DNA of 64,000 bases from Legionella fallonii LLAP-10 (GCF_000953135.1 NZ_LN614828.1:1-64000), one strand, 5' to 3'; shown: positions 16,861-27,594, numbered from the stretch's first letter. Translations and numbers: made by a program. Notes: generated by a model from the letters alone, not told the origin.

Positions 16861-19074
16861 ATGCCACACGAACAGGATAATGCAAAACCCACTGAAGGCG
16901 CAAAGAACCATAAGTGTTGTCATTCCAAGCAAGACACGCATCAAGGAAAGCCTGCTTCTTCTAACGAAGGTGGCGAGGTGATTTACACTTGCCCCATGCA
17001 CCCAGAAATTCGCCAATCTCATCCAGGTAACTGCCCGATTTGTGGCATGACTCTGGAGCCAGTTACTGCGACAATCATGGAGGAAGTTAGTCCTGAATAT
17101 CGGGATATGCGCCGTCGTTTTTGGGTCTCCCTCATTTTGACTCTACCTGTTTTTATTCTTGAAATGAGTGGGCATGGAAGAATATCTCACCTCTCTGCAA
17201 GTCAATCCACGTGGATGCAGATGGTGCTGGCAACTCCTGTTGTTTTGTGGGGAGGTTGGCCTTTCTTTGAGCGGGCATTTCAATCGCTAAAGACGCGTCT
17301 GAATATGTTTACCTTGATTGCCATGGGTATCGGTGTAGCTTGGGTTTACAGCTTAGTGGCCACCTTATTCCCACAACTATTCCCAGCAGTCTTTCGTAAA
17401 GAAGGCGTGGTGGCCGTTTACTTTGAAGCAGCTGCAGTGATTACTACTTTGGTTTTGTTAGGACAAGTGTTGGAACTCAAAGCGCGCGAACAAACGGGTA
17501 GTGCGATTCGTGCCTTACTGAAACTAGCCCCTGAGAGTGCACATCGTTTGAGGGAAGACGGTAGCGAAGAGGAAGTATCACTTGATGCAGTCCATGAAGG
17601 GGATTTGCTGCGCGTACGGCCTGGTGAGAAAATACCGGTTGATGGCGAAGTACAAGATGGTCATAGTCATGTAGATGAATCGATGGTTACTGGTGAACCT
17701 ATGCCTGTAGCTAAGGATGTGGGTAGCAAAGTCATTGGTGCGACAATAAATCAGACCGGTAGTTTTGTCATGAAAGCCTTGCATATTGGCAGTGACACGA
17801 TGCTGGCGCGCATTGTACAGATGGTGAGTGAGGCACAACGAAGTCGCGCCCCAATCCAGCGTTTGGCTGATACTGTGTCTTCTTGGTTTGTGCCTATTGT
17901 TATTTTGATTGCAGTGGTGTCCTTTAGTGTCTGGGTACTCTATGGCCCGCAACCCGCATTCAGCTACGGGCTCATCGCGGCAGTTTCGGTGCTCATTATC
18001 GCCTGTCCTTGTGCCTTGGGCCTTGCCACTCCGATGTCGATTATGGTCGGAGTTGGACTTGGGGCGAGAAATGGAGTACTGATAAAAAATGCAGAAGCGT
18101 TGGAGCACATGGAGAAAGTGAATACTTTAGTGGTTGATAAAACGGGTACATTAACTGAAGGACATCCAAAGCTGACACAAATTATCACGGCCGATGAGTT
18201 TGAAGAAGATGAGGCATTGGCTTTGGCTGCGGCATTAGAAAGCAACAGTGAGCATCCGCTGGCCAATGCCATTGTGGCCGCAACAAAAGAGAAAAAGCTG
18301 ACTTTAGCTCCTGTTTCAGAATTTAATGCGCCGACGGGCAAAGGGGTGACAGGAATAATCGAGGGACGTTCCATTGGCATCGGCAATGCCAAGTTGATGC
18401 AAGAGCTTGGTGTTCACAGTAATCTGTTAGTGGCAAAAGCTGATAAGCTACGGGCCGAAGGGGCTACGGTGATGTTCATGGCGGTGGACGGTAAAGCGGC
18501 TGCGATTTTGGCTGTCGAAGACCCGATTAAAGCCACAACACCCGATGCCATTCGTGAACTTCAGGAGGATGGAATTGAAATTTTTATGCTGACTGGGGAC
18601 AGTAAAAAAACCGGTGAAGCAGTTGCCGCTAAATTGGGCATAAAGCACGTGATGGCTGAAGTCATGCCTGAAGATAAAAGTCGTATTGTGGGTGAATTGA
18701 AGGCTAAAGGTCGCATTGTTGCTATGGCAGGAGACGGGGTCAATGATGCGCCAGCACTTGCCAAAGCCGACATTGGTATTGCCATGGGAACGGGCACGGA
18801 TGTGGCGATAGAAAGTGCAGGGATTACCTTATTGCGTGGTGATTTAAATGGCATTTTAAAGGCCAGGCGTTTATCGCAAGCGACGATGCGCAATATCCGC
18901 CAAAATCTGTTTTTTGCATTTATTTACAATGCACTAGGTGTGCCCATTGCTGCAGGGGTCTTGTATCCTATGACTGGGATGCTTTTGAGCCCAATTATTG
19001 CTGCTGCTGCCATGTCATTGAGCTCGGTATCCGTCATTGGGAATGCACTTCGCCTACGGTGGTTACACGTATGA
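16861..19074 (+). CDS. copA: Copper-translocating P1B-type ATPase
   Basis: 737 residues. The N-terminus carries a His/Cys-rich lead and a short heavy-metal-binding domain ('[11 protein letters not shown]' with '[13 protein letters not shown]') instead of the usual ferredoxin-like MBDs. Catalytic and transport motifs: 'TGEP' in the actuator domain, 'CPCALG' in the membrane (Cys382-Pro-Cys384), phosphorylation site 'DKTGT' (Asp426), 'HPLA' of the nucleotide domain and '[10 protein letters not shown]'. CPC class ATPases export Cu(I) or Ag(I) from the cytosol. About eight membrane helices. The stop overlaps the next gene's ATG. Controlled with csoR. Silver as substrate cannot be excluded. Confidence 0.95.
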   Translation: MPHEQDNAKPTEGAKNHKCCHSKQDTHQGKPASSNEGGEVIYTCPMHPEIRQSHPGNCPICGMTLEPVTATIMEEVSPEYRDMRRRFWVSLILTLPVFILEMSGHGRISHLSASQSTWMQMVLATPVVLWGGWPFFERAFQSLKTRLNMFTLIAMGIGVAWVYSLVATLFPQLFPAVFRKEGVVAVYFEAAAVITTLVLLGQVLELKAREQTGSAIRALLKLAPESAHRLREDGSEEEVSLDAVHEGDLLRVRPGEKIPVDGEVQDGHSHVDESMVTGEPMPVAKDVGSKVIGATINQTGSFVMKALHIGSDTMLARIVQMVSEAQRSRAPIQRLADTVSSWFVPIVILIAVVSFSVWVLYGPQPAFSYGLIAAVSVLIIACPCALGLATPMSIMVGVGLGARNGVLIKNAEALEHMEKVNTLVVDKTGTLTEGHPKLTQIITADEFEEDEALALAAALESNSEHPLANAIVAATKEKKLTLAPVSEFNAPTGKGVTGIIEGRSIGIGNAKLMQELGVHSNLLVAKADKLRAEGATVMFMAVDGKAAAILAVEDPIKATTPDAIRELQEDGIEIFMLTGDSKKTGEAVAAKLGIKHVMAEVMPEDKSRIVGELKAKGRIVAMAGDGVNDAPALAKADIGIAMGTGTDVAIESAGITLLRGDLNGILKARRLSQATMRNIRQNLFFAFIYNALGVPIAAGVLYPMTGMLLSPIIAAAAMSLSSVSVIGNALRLRWLHV

Positions 19075-20477
19075 ACGATTCTTGGGGTTATCCACTCATA
19101 CCAGCCTGTTCCTTACCCCTAAAAAGAATTTTTTTAGGGCAGGCGAAGCATTTAATCAGGGTGAATGAGCGTTGTTTACTCATTTTAATACTTGTGTTTT
19201 GCTCTTTTGTTGTGATCGCTCAGCCTGCTGTAAGCCTTAAGGAACTAACCCAGCTGGCTATAGACCATAACAAAGATTTAAGGGCAGCGCGTTTCAATGT
19301 CTCTATTGCCGCGGGTCGATTAGTGCAAGCAGGGCTTTGGTCAAACCCCAATTTTAATGTGTCGAATAACGACGACAGACTGTTTAATAATGAAGGCGAA
19401 TATTCTCGAAGCGCGGCCTTTACCCAAGCGTTTCCTATTTCTGGGCGTATTGCCAAACAAAAAACGGTAGCCCGTATTGATGTAGAACGCGCCAGGGCTG
19501 AAATTCGAGAAGCGGAACGTCAGTTAAGCGCTAAAGTAGCTATTGCCTTTTATGCACTTGTGGTTACTGAGAAGCGCTTGCAACAAGCCAATTATTTACT
19601 GCGTATTAATCGGGAGCTGGTGAATGTGATTCATGATCGTTATCATGCTGCTGAAATTTCCAAGCTCGATGATAATTCGGCGCGTATTGAATATCAGCGC
19701 ATTGAGCAAGACAAGCATCTTTTGCACAGCCTTCGCATCAGTCAATATGCTACCTTGAATCAATTACTCGGTCGGAAAGCCAATCAACCGTTGAGGATCC
19801 AATTAGAGACACCAATCCACCTCAAACTCCTTAAACTTCAAACGTTGCAGTCCTTTGCTTTACAGCATCGCCCTGACCGACAAAGTCTTTGGTTGGCGGT
19901 GGGTAGAGCCAATGCCGACAGGCGTCTTGCGAAAGCCCAACGCTTTGCCGATTGGACTTTGGGTCTTGGCGTTCAACAAGATAAGATTGTTATAGAAAAT
20001 GGACCACCACAGCCAGCCGATCGCACTTTAGGGGTCACTCTTTCCATTCCCCTGCCTTTGTTAAATGCCAATCAGGGGCGAATCCTTGAGGCAGCTGCCA
20101 CAGGAACCCAAGCCCTCATGGCGCTACGCGCTTTAAATCTTGCGATTGAAACGGAAGTAGCCAGCAATTACGCGCAACTTAAAGCCTTGCACGCCAGTCT
20201 TGTGCAGGCCAAAAACACCTCCCTTCGTTTAAGTATTGAGAATATAAAGTTGGCACAAGATGCCTATCAGAATGGTCAAATTTCACTGTTAAATGTATTG
20301 CAAATTCAGCGCCAACAAAATGATTTACAGAATGCTTATTTAAATACATTAGAGAAATATTTTCAGGTGTATGTTGCATTATGTACTGCAATGGGTACAG
20401 ATCAACCCAAGGAACTGTGTTCGTATTTAGCCTATCAGAGGAATGACAATGGTTATGACTTGGCAACAAAAGATTAA
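19071..20477 (+). CDS. TolC/CusC-like outer-membrane efflux protein
   Basis: Outer-membrane channel of a tripartite RND pump; two outer-membrane efflux domains with the heptad-like helices ('[18 protein letters not shown]' near the start, '[18 protein letters not shown]' near the end). ATG 19071 overlaps the copA stop in an ATGA arrangement, but a GTG at 19161 sits just before a clean signal peptide ('[17 protein letters not shown]'), so the first 30 residues may not be translated or may be unusual. No lipobox cysteine. Overlaps the adaptor gene by 35 bp. The member is more CzcC/CusC-like than a general multidrug TolC, judged by its neighbours. Confidence 0.85.
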   Translation: MNDSWGYPLIPACSLPLKRIFLGQAKHLIRVNERCLLILILVFCSFVVIAQPAVSLKELTQLAIDHNKDLRAARFNVSIAAGRLVQAGLWSNPNFNVSNNDDRLFNNEGEYSRSAAFTQAFPISGRIAKQKTVARIDVERARAEIREAERQLSAKVAIAFYALVVTEKRLQQANYLLRINRELVNVIHDRYHAAEISKLDDNSARIEYQRIEQDKHLLHSLRISQYATLNQLLGRKANQPLRIQLETPIHLKLLKLQTLQSFALQHRPDRQSLWLAVGRANADRRLAKAQRFADWTLGLGVQQDKIVIENGPPQPADRTLGVTLSIPLPLLNANQGRILEAAATGTQALMALRALNLAIETEVASNYAQLKALHASLVQAKNTSLRLSIENIKLAQDAYQNGQISLLNVLQIQRQQNDLQNAYLNTLEKYFQVYVALCTAMGTDQPKELCSYLAYQRNDNGYDLATKD

Positions 20478-21423
20478 AACAGGACTGAGTGCGGCGATTG
20501 TTTTGTGCCTCTTCTTAAATGCACCTTCAGTAAGTGCACATGGGGATGAAATTGAGGTCAATGAGGGGGGAAAAGCGGGACCTGTACAATTGACCAAGGA
20601 GCAAACTCAAATGTTGGGTATTGAGGTGGCTGATGCGACCCCTCGTCCTATGGCAGAATTGCTGACTCTTAATGGCCAAATTCAGTTGTTGCCCGATGCT
20701 CAAGCCGATGTCAGTGTACGAATCAGTGGGGCTGTGACGGCCATTAATGCCAATTTAGGCGATAAAGTAGTCAAAGACCAGGCTTTGGCTACGGTGCAAT
20801 CGCGTTTAATTGGCAATCCACCGCCTAGTGTGGCGGTGAAATCCCCGATTGATGGGGTTATTGATGCACGTAATGTTAATTTGGGACAGGCAGTGGAGCC
20901 TAATACCGTTTTGTTTCATGTCAGTAATCGGAACCAGTTGCTTGTTGTGGCGCAAGTATATGAAGAAGACTTAAGCCGCGTTAAAGTAGGGCAGAAGGTT
21001 AATGTTCATGCATTAAGTTATCCCAAGCAGATTTTTCCAGGCAAAGTGACACTCATTGAGCCCAATTTGGACGCTTTAACGCGTACCGTTAATGTCCAAA
21101 TCCGCTTGGATAATCAAGACAACGTATTAAAGCCAGGTATGTTTGTGCGGGCTAATCTTGTTTTACGCTATGCCAATGCGGCACTGACTGTACCAAGCAA
21201 CGCGATTCTTGAGGTGGATAATGTCTCGTTTGTCTTTGTACGCACAGGCAATAACTATGAGCGGGTGAATGTGCGTGTTGGTGCCAGTGACGACAGTTAT
21301 ACGGAAATAAAAGAAGGACTTGTACCCGGTGATGAGGTGGTCATCCAAGGCAATCAGGAACTGTATACCTTATCCTTAACTAGCGGTGGCAAATCCCGAT
21401 TAGGTCATGAGGAGCCCCATTAA
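20443..21423 (+). CDS. RND efflux periplasmic adaptor subunit
   Basis: 326 residues, shorter than most CusB/CzcB proteins. Signal peptide near residues 10-32, then barrel-sandwich and lipoyl-like halves ('VSGAVTAINANLGDKV'-type and 'SPIDGVIDARNVNLGQAV'), beta-barrel ('VYEEDLSRVKVGQKVNVHAL') and membrane-proximal domain ('VPSNAILEVDNVSFVFV'). The helical hairpin is almost absent, as in CzcB-type adaptors with short hairpins. The end of the mature protein has a HisGlu-rich tail ('GHEEPH') that could touch metal. Starts inside the channel gene and abuts the pump gene. ATG triplets at 20443, 20449 and 20455 are alternative starts. Confidence 0.9.
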   Translation: MTMVMTWQQKIKTGLSAAIVLCLFLNAPSVSAHGDEIEVNEGGKAGPVQLTKEQTQMLGIEVADATPRPMAELLTLNGQIQLLPDAQADVSVRISGAVTAINANLGDKVVKDQALATVQSRLIGNPPPSVAVKSPIDGVIDARNVNLGQAVEPNTVLFHVSNRNQLLVVAQVYEEDLSRVKVGQKVNVHALSYPKQIFPGKVTLIEPNLDALTRTVNVQIRLDNQDNVLKPGMFVRANLVLRYANAALTVPSNAILEVDNVSFVFVRTGNNYERVNVRVGASDDSYTEIKEGLVPGDEVVIQGNQELYTLSLTSGGKSRLGHEEPH

Positions 21424-24400
21424 TGTTTACGCACCTCATTGCCTGGTCTTTGCATAATCGTCTTTTAATTTTGGCACTCACCTTGGTTTTGTGTTTGTTA
21501 GGTGGCTATACCTTAAAACAAATGCCTGTGGATGTATTTCCTGAATTTGCCCCACCGCAAGTGGTGGTGCAAACTCAAGCCCCAGGTATGGCAACCCAGG
21601 ATGTGGAAACCTTAATTACCTATCCTTTGGAAAGTGCAATTAACGGCACGCCTGGGGTGGTTAGTGTGCGTTCTAAAACGTCCGTGGGTCTTTCTACTAT
21701 CACGATCGTATTTGATGACCAAACTGACATCTACCGTAATCGCCAATTGGTGAATGAACGCATTCAGCAAGTGACTAATCGCTTGCCACCAGGGGTTGGT
21801 TCGCCGGTGATGTTACCGGTTACCTCTGCCGTGGGATGGTTGGTTAAATACGCTTTGGTCAGTGATACTGCAAGCCCTGAAACTCTGCGCACTATTTCGG
21901 ACTGGACTATTCGACCACGGATTTTGGCACTAGGCGGCGTGGCCTCTGTGGTATCTATTGGTGGCGAGGTCAAGCAATATCAAGTCCGTCTTATTCCCGA
22001 GCGCATGTTAGCGTATCGAATCACCGTGGAAGAGGTACGCCAAGCCTTGACTTCTGCCAATCAAAATGTGCCTGGTGCTTTTTTGCATCAGGCAGGAACT
22101 GAAATGGTGGTGGGTACCATGGGGCGTATTCAATCCTTAGCCGACATTAAAAAAACGTTGATTGTTGTTCGTAATGGTGTACCCATTACCATTAATAATA
22201 TTGCGCACGTTGCTTTTGGTGGTGAGATTAAACGCGGTGATGGGAGCTATAATACCCAAAATGCCGTGATTGGTACCGTCTCTAAAGCCTATGGGGCCGA
22301 TACGGTCACGACCACAGCTAAAGTAGAAAAGGCACTTGCAGAAATTAACAGAGCACTGCCTGCTGATGTAACCTTAATAACCAATGTATTTCGCCAGGCC
22401 AATTTTATTGAATCCGCTATTCACAATTTAACACGGGCCCTGCTTGAAGGTGCGGTGATTGTCATTGCGATTCTTTTTGTCTTTTTGATGAATTGGCGTG
22501 CTTCTTTTATTACTTTTTTGTCCATGCCGGTTTCATTCGTGGTTGGTATTTTAGTCCTGCATTATTTTGGCATTGGCATTAATTCCATGACCTTAGGTGG
22601 TATGGCGATTGCCATTGGCGAAGTGGTTGATGACGGCATCATTACGGTTGAAAACGTAGTGCATCGCTTGCGGATTAATCGACAGGAAGCTCATCCCTTA
22701 CCTACCATTGAAGTGGTTTTTGATGCAGTACTTGAAATTCGAAGCTCGGTGGTTTATGCCACGATGATTATTAGTCTCGTCTTTTTACCCATCTTCTTTT
22801 TGTCAGGCATTGCTGAGCGCATTTTTAGCCCTTTAGCCATTGCCTACATTGCCTCCGTATTAGGTTCTCTGGTGGTCTCCATCACCATGGTACCTGCTTT
22901 GTGCTACCTGTTGCTGGTACATCGCCAAGAAAAACAACACGATGCCGAAGTCAGTTTGCATGCCTTATCGCAAAAAGAGCGACATTATACGGTTGAGCGC
23001 GAAACGAATCACGAGGTTGAATCCGAAACTCGTTTTGTCTTGTGGCTAAAAAAACATTTTTTAAACGCACTCCAATGGTCCGTATCGCACTGCAAATTAG
23101 TGCTCGCCCTAAGCCTGTCTGCGTTTATTTTTGCTTTGGCGTTACTTCCTTTTTTCGGTACTTCTTTTTTACCGGAGTTTCATGAGGGCAACTTTATTGT
23201 CGCAATGAGTACCTTGCCTGGAACCTCACTGGATGAATCCATGCGTTTAGGCCAACAGGTGCAAAAGGTTTTACTTCGCTACCCGCAAGTGATTTCCATT
23301 GCGCAGCGTGCAGGACGCAGTGAATTGGATGAGGATGCCTTGCCACCTAATGTCAGTGAGTTTGATGTGCGCCTTGATTTTGCTAAAGACAAATCCATGC
23401 CACCGGATGAACTGCTGCGTCGTATCCGTGCGGATTTGGCCAATATTCCAGGCACGGTATTTAACGTGGGCCAATTCATCGCCCATCGCATGGATGAGGT
23501 ACTTTCCGGCGTTCGAGCTCAAGTGGCCGTTAAAATTTTTGGGGATAATTTATCCACACTCAATGAGTTAGGGCAGTCGATGGAGGCCCTTTTAAAATCA
23601 GTACCCGGGGTGGTGGATGTGAATAAAGAGCAACAGATTAAAGTGTCACAGCTGGTGATAAAGCTTGATCGCGAAAAAGCAGCGCGTTATGGAGTCAATG
23701 TTGGGCAGATTTCTGAAGACGTGCAGGTGCTGCTGAATGGCGTCAGTGTATCCAGTGTTTTAGAGGGGCAACGAACCTTTGATTTATATCTGCGGATGGA
23801 TAAACCGGGACGTGATAGCGTTAAAGCCATTCAAAACATGCTCATTGATGCGCATGGGGTGGGGGAAAACAGCACGGCGCAAATACCCCTGCGCGCCGTG
23901 GCTGAGATTGAATTGAAACCGCAACCTTTTGCCATTAATCGTGAGAAGGTGCAACGTTTGTTAGTCATTGGCTTTAATGTGCAGGGCCGCGATTTAGGCA
24001 GTGTGATTACTGAGGTGCAACAGCGAGTACAACAAAAAATTAAACTCCCCACCGGTTATTTTATTCAATACGGTGGCCAGTTTGAAAGCCAGCAACAAGC
24101 GTCCAAAGTTATTTTGGCCTTTGGTGGATTGGTGATTTTTATCATGCTGATTTTACTGCATAAAGCCTTTGGCACCTTTAGAGAAGCGTTATTGGTGATG
24201 TTTAATTTGCCTTTAGCACTCATTGGTGGGGTCATTTCGTTGTTTGTGGTCAGCGGTGAGATGAGTGTGGCGGCTATGATCGGCTTTATTACTTTGTTTG
24301 GTATTGCTGCGAGAAACGGAATCATTTTGGTGAGTCATTACAATCAATTACGATTGCAGGGCAAAACTCGAGAACAAGTGGTTTTTGATGGCACTATGGA

Positions 24401-24638
24401 CCGCTTGGTGCCGGTATTAATGACTGCCGCAACGGCCGCACTGGGGTTATTTCCTCTATTATGGGGCTCACCTGCAGGTAAAGAATTGGAGCGTCCTTTG
24501 GCTCAGGTGCTTTTAGGTGGATTATTTACATCGACGGTCTTAAATATGTTTGTAGTGCCTACCGTGTATAACGCCATCGAAGTGTGGCGAGAAAAACGTA
24601 CTGCTTTTAATGAAACTACTCAAGGAGAAAAAACATGA
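21423..24638 (+). CDS. Heavy-metal RND efflux pump (CzcA/CusA family)
   Basis: 1071 residues, 12 membrane helices and two large periplasmic loops. 'MPVDVFPEFAPPQVVVQTQA' near the start is typical of the HME group. The helix IV signature reads 'AIGEVVDDGIITVEN', with two acidic residues, which differs from the 'AIGxxxDAAxxxIEN' of Cu/Ag CusA pumps; the substrate may therefore be a different ion, although the pump sits in the csoR operon. A charged insert lies at residues about 500-540. It starts on the last base of the adaptor stop and overlaps the next gene by 4 bp. Proton-driven export across the outer membrane is the expected role. Confidence 0.92.
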   Translation: MFTHLIAWSLHNRLLILALTLVLCLLGGYTLKQMPVDVFPEFAPPQVVVQTQAPGMATQDVETLITYPLESAINGTPGVVSVRSKTSVGLSTITIVFDDQTDIYRNRQLVNERIQQVTNRLPPGVGSPVMLPVTSAVGWLVKYALVSDTASPETLRTISDWTIRPRILALGGVASVVSIGGEVKQYQVRLIPERMLAYRITVEEVRQALTSANQNVPGAFLHQAGTEMVVGTMGRIQSLADIKKTLIVVRNGVPITINNIAHVAFGGEIKRGDGSYNTQNAVIGTVSKAYGADTVTTTAKVEKALAEINRALPADVTLITNVFRQANFIESAIHNLTRALLEGAVIVIAILFVFLMNWRASFITFLSMPVSFVVGILVLHYFGIGINSMTLGGMAIAIGEVVDDGIITVENVVHRLRINRQEAHPLPTIEVVFDAVLEIRSSVVYATMIISLVFLPIFFLSGIAERIFSPLAIAYIASVLGSLVVSITMVPALCYLLLVHRQEKQHDAEVSLHALSQKERHYTVERETNHEVESETRFVLWLKKHFLNALQWSVSHCKLVLALSLSAFIFALALLPFFGTSFLPEFHEGNFIVAMSTLPGTSLDESMRLGQQVQKVLLRYPQVISIAQRAGRSELDEDALPPNVSEFDVRLDFAKDKSMPPDELLRRIRADLANIPGTVFNVGQFIAHRMDEVLSGVRAQVAVKIFGDNLSTLNELGQSMEALLKSVPGVVDVNKEQQIKVSQLVIKLDREKAARYGVNVGQISEDVQVLLNGVSVSSVLEGQRTFDLYLRMDKPGRDSVKAIQNMLIDAHGVGENSTAQIPLRAVAEIELKPQPFAINREKVQRLLVIGFNVQGRDLGSVITEVQQRVQQKIKLPTGYFIQYGGQFESQQQASKVILAFGGLVIFIMLILLHKAFGTFREALLVMFNLPLALIGGVISLFVVSGEMSVAAMIGFITLFGIAARNGIILVSHYNQLRLQGKTREQVVFDGTMDRLVPVLMTAATAALGLFPLLWGSPAGKELERPLAQVLLGGLFTSTVLNMFVVPTVYNAIEVWREKRTAFNETTQGEKT

Positions 24639-25087
24639 TGCACCGTACTTTGAAACAAAAAAAACACTTTTGGTTGGGGCTTATAGCCAGTGTTTTGATG
24701 GTTTGTGGCTACTCCCAGGTATTTGCTAACCCGACTGAAGAGCAAACTGAAGTCATTCCTAAAACCATTCCAGCCATTTGGCAGGCTGTAGATAAGCATG
24801 CTGCGTCCATCGAGAAGGCGATAACCGATAATCAGCTGACCTCCATACACGAACATGCGTTTGCCATTCGTGATTTAGTCAACGCGTTACCTGCATTAAG
24901 CAAGGACTTATCGGAGGAGCAGAAAAAAACACTGCAAAACAATTTAAGCTATGTTGACCAATTGGCCACTCGTCTTGACAAAACAGGCGATAACAAGGAT
25001 AAAGAAGGCACACAAACCAATTGGCAAAAATTACAAAAGGTGTTAGTGCAGCTACGCACGCTGTATACTCCTGTTGCCCCTAATTAA
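24635..25087 (+). CDS. Hypothetical periplasmic helical protein
   Basis: 150 residues with a signal peptide ('FWLGLIASVLMVCGYSQVFA') and a predicted all-helical mature part with one long amphipathic region ('HEHAFAIRDLVNALPALS', 'LQNNLSYVDQLATRLDK'). I do not recognise a named family; by position after an RND pump and before a multicopper oxidase it may bind metal or act as an accessory. His residues at 50, 68 and 70 could be ligands. Its ATG overlaps the pump gene by 4 bp; 14 bp separate it from the oxidase. Confidence 0.75.
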   Translation: MMHRTLKQKKHFWLGLIASVLMVCGYSQVFANPTEEQTEVIPKTIPAIWQAVDKHAASIEKAITDNQLTSIHEHAFAIRDLVNALPALSKDLSEEQKKTLQNNLSYVDQLATRLDKTGDNKDKEGTQTNWQKLQKVLVQLRTLYTPVAPN

Positions 25088-25101
25088 TCCAGGAAGCTGT
25101 T

Positions 25102-26553
25102 ATGATGTTAGTTGTTCGCGGTTTATTGTTCATTGTTTTAGTTTTAAATAACCTAATTGCAGGCGCTAATGCGCCTGTGTCGAAACCTGCGAAACCCACC
25201 GTACTCCTTATAAAAAAATACACGACCACCATCAATGGTAAAGCGAGTGAATTGTTTAAAATAGAACAGCCCGATGGGACTTGGGGTTTTTATGGGATAA
25301 AGGGACAGATGTTTGACGCTATTGTAAAAAACCAGACGGATAAACCTACGGCAGTACACTGGCATGGCTTGATGGTTCCTAATGATCAAGATGGCGTGCC
25401 TTACATCACTCAGGCTCCTATTCCGCCAGGTGGTGAATACCATTATCATTTTCCGTTAAAACAATCTGGGACTTATTGGATGCATTCGCATCATGACTTG
25501 CAAGTCCAACAGTTCTTGTCGGCTCCACTCATTATATCCGATCCTGATGAGGTCCAAAGCACTAAGGACGTCACGTTATTCATTGGTGATTTTAGTTATA
25601 AAAAACCGGAACTCATTTTTGCTGAATTAAAACACGGTGAAATGGCGCACATGCACCATGGCGGTGGAATGGCTTCCGCGAATGGCAAGCAGGTAACGCT
25701 TGATTTAAATGATGTGGCCTATGATGCCTTTCTTACTAATTACCGCACCCTTAAAAATCCTGAAATCGTCTCTGTTCGTCCTGGCGATACCGTACGCTTG
25801 CGCTTTATAGCGGGCTCTGCGATGACCAATTTTTTTCTCAACACGGGACAGTTACAGGGTGAGGCCATTGCCATTGATGGTCAGCCGATTAAGCCTGTGA
25901 AATCCAATCAGTTTCAATTACCAGTAGGACAACGCCTGGATGTACTGGTTAAAATTCCTGTCGGTGAAAAGGCTTATCCTATCCTTGCACAAGGTGAGGG
26001 CACGTCCATGCAAACGGGCCTTATTCTTGCCACACCAAAAGCAACTATTCCTGTCCTTAAAGAGCAAGCGGATTCAACAGCGGGTGCACTCAATTACGAC
26101 CAGGAACTCAAGCTCAAGGCAGTAAATCCTTTAAAACCACAAAATCCTGGGCAAACGCTGGTTGTCAATCTGGAGGGTGATATGATGGGTTATTCGTGGT
26201 CCATTAATAAACAAGTTTGGCCTCATATAAAACCTTTGCAAGTCACTTCCAATAAACGGGTAGAGATGCTGTTTCACAATCAGACCACTATGGCTCATCC
26301 CATGCATTTACATGGTCATGTGTTTGAAGTGACTGAAATTGATGGAAAAGCCATTAAAAACGGCGCCATCCAAGATACCGTACTGGTTTTGCCTCATTCC
26401 ACGGTGAAGGTGCAATTTGATACGGATAATCCGGGTAATTGGATGATGCATTGTCATATGCTGTATCATCAAGAAAGTGGGATGATGACCCTGGTTCATT
26501 ATAAAGGAGTTGCTATGCCTCCTTTAACCATGACGCATGAGATGCATTCATGA
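25102..26553 (+). CDS. Multicopper oxidase
   Basis: 483 residues, three cupredoxin domains. All four copper motifs are present: 'HWHGLMVPNDQDG', 'HSHHDLQ', 'HPMHLHGH' and 'HCHMLYHQESGM' with the axial Met of the type 1 site. A signal peptide of about 23 residues leads to the periplasm; no twin-arginine is visible. Such enzymes oxidise Cu(I) to the less toxic Cu(II). A His/Met-rich segment ('HGEMAHMHHGGGMASANG') lies near residue 180. It closes the csoR copper operon or its first part. Named subfamily (CueO-like or CopA-like) not decided. Confidence 0.93.
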   Translation: MMLVVRGLLFIVLVLNNLIAGANAPVSKPAKPTVLLIKKYTTTINGKASELFKIEQPDGTWGFYGIKGQMFDAIVKNQTDKPTAVHWHGLMVPNDQDGVPYITQAPIPPGGEYHYHFPLKQSGTYWMHSHHDLQVQQFLSAPLIISDPDEVQSTKDVTLFIGDFSYKKPELIFAELKHGEMAHMHHGGGMASANGKQVTLDLNDVAYDAFLTNYRTLKNPEIVSVRPGDTVRLRFIAGSAMTNFFLNTGQLQGEAIAIDGQPIKPVKSNQFQLPVGQRLDVLVKIPVGEKAYPILAQGEGTSMQTGLILATPKATIPVLKEQADSTAGALNYDQELKLKAVNPLKPQNPGQTLVVNLEGDMMGYSWSINKQVWPHIKPLQVTSNKRVEMLFHNQTTMAHPMHLHGHVFEVTEIDGKAIKNGAIQDTVLVLPHSTVKVQFDTDNPGNWMMHCHMLYHQESGMMTLVHYKGVAMPPLTMTHEMHS

Positions 26554-26619
26554 TTTATGATTAGCTGAGTAGGTTTTAGCGAGCGTGCACCTAGAGCATG
26601 ATTCATTTATTAAATGGCA

Positions 26620-26648
26620 TTGACTCATTTTAAATTAAAAGAGAATAA
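26620..26648 (+). promoter_or_regulatory. Possible promoter before the DUF4156 lipoprotein
   Basis: TTGACT (26620-26625), 17-bp spacer, GAATAA (26643-26648). The -35 is good, the -10 weak. It would give the lipoprotein and Csp-like genes their own transcription. Confidence 0.35.
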
Positions 26649-26668
26649 AGAATAACAAGGAGCATTAA

Positions 26669-27034
26669 ATGAGAAAAAAGACGAGCTACTGTCTATTAGT
26701 TACGCTCTTAGTTGGGCTTTCAAGTTGTAGTAAAAATGTAGCGCTCACTTCAGAAGGAGCTCAAATCAAAGTAGTCAAAGCAGGTAAGCTCAGCCGAAGT
26801 TGTCAGTATTTGGACAAAATATCTGCTTACGATGTGAATGGAGTTTCACAATCGTATCAATCCCATGAGCATTTGTATCAAGATGAACTCAATATTTTAA
26901 AAAATAAGTCGGCTCTTTTAGGAGCAAATACCCTTACGATTACCCAACATCAGTCACTATTTACAGGCAATCCGAAAACGCACTTGGTTGATCGACATGG
27001 GTTAGAGGGTAAAGCCTATCGCTGCAAACAGTAA
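26669..27034 (+). CDS. DUF4156 lipoprotein
   Basis: 121 residues with an N-terminal lipoprotein signal ending in a lipobox ('LVGLSSC') and the two-Cys DUF4156 pattern: 'SCQYLDKIS' and a final 'EGKAYRC'. Members are small envelope lipoproteins of unknown function. AAGGAG lies 5 bp before the ATG. It has a paralogue at 59647-60111 with the same conserved blocks ('LLGKISGKDVHG', 'HQTL', 'IEGSAYRC'). Placed between the multicopper oxidase and the Csp-like protein, it may belong to the copper response. Confidence 0.8.
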   Translation: MRKKTSYCLLVTLLVGLSSCSKNVALTSEGAQIKVVKAGKLSRSCQYLDKISAYDVNGVSQSYQSHEHLYQDELNILKNKSALLGANTLTITQHQSLFTGNPKTHLVDRHGLEGKAYRCKQ

Positions 27035-27086
27035 AATTATACTATATTAAGAATTGGAATCTTATCTATATAATAGGGAAATGATT

Positions 27087-27410
27087 ATGGCTCATGAACA
27101 ATATCAAATGTGTATCGAAGCCTGTTTGGCATGTGCTGCTCAATGTGAACATTGCGGAACAGCTTGTCGCAATGAGGATAAAGACAAGGATAGGGGTGGT
27201 TATTTTGAGGTTGGTAGGAAGGATTGCGCACAACTCTGTGCTCTAGCCGCTGAAATGATGGCCAGAGGATCGCAATATGTTCAAGAAATCTGTGCTCTTT
27301 GTGCTAAAGCTTGCAGAGAACGTGCTAGTCACATGGAGCATTGTAAATGGTGTGCTGATACGAGTATTCATTGCGCTCAAGAGTGTGAAAAAATAAGTGC
27401 TTCATCGTAA
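27087..27410 (+). CDS. Cysteine-rich four-helix-bundle copper storage protein (Csp-like)
   Basis: 107 residues from ATG 27087 (AGGGA seven bases upstream); 15 Cys in Csp/DUF326 style spacing, for example 'CIEACLACAAQCEHC', 'CALCAKAC' and 'CKWC'. Csp proteins fold as four-helix bundles whose lumen is lined by Cys and hold many Cu(I) ions. There is no signal peptide or Tat motif, so it should be cytosolic, like Csp3. A longer frame starts at 27054 but lacks a good ribosome-binding site. Confidence 0.85.
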   Translation: MAHEQYQMCIEACLACAAQCEHCGTACRNEDKDKDRGGYFEVGRKDCAQLCALAAEMMARGSQYVQEICALCAKACRERASHMEHCKWCADTSIHCAQECEKISASS

Positions 27411-27411
27411 C

Positions 27412-27445
27412 TGATAAGCCAAGGGTCTTTCTTCTTAGCTTATCA
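27412..27445. terminator. Stem-loop between convergent genes
   Basis: A 12-bp stem (27412-27423 with 27434-27445, one mismatch, TGATAAGC/GCTTATCA core) and a 10-base loop. It lies just past the Csp gene and before the end of the convergent CopA-CopB gene. No strong T-run, so it may be a weak terminator or an RNA-stabilising hairpin. Confidence 0.4.
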
Positions 27446-27594
27446 TAGAGCCGTATGAGCCTCTCGATTCATACTGCTCTTATGCGACATCATTGTGCTA
27501 TTCCAGAATGTACATAGCACAGTTGTCTTCGTCAGGAAAGCAGACAAAAGTAAGGGAATCGTGAAGCGTCATTGTTTATTATCACTCTCCTTCA

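Noticed and set aside
17578..18108. 176-residue minus-strand frame
   Set aside because: Antisense to the conserved copper ATPase gene; composition is a shadow of it.
27069..27074. TATAAT before the Csp-like gene
   Set aside because: It would start transcription only a few bases before the ATG and leave no ribosome-binding site.
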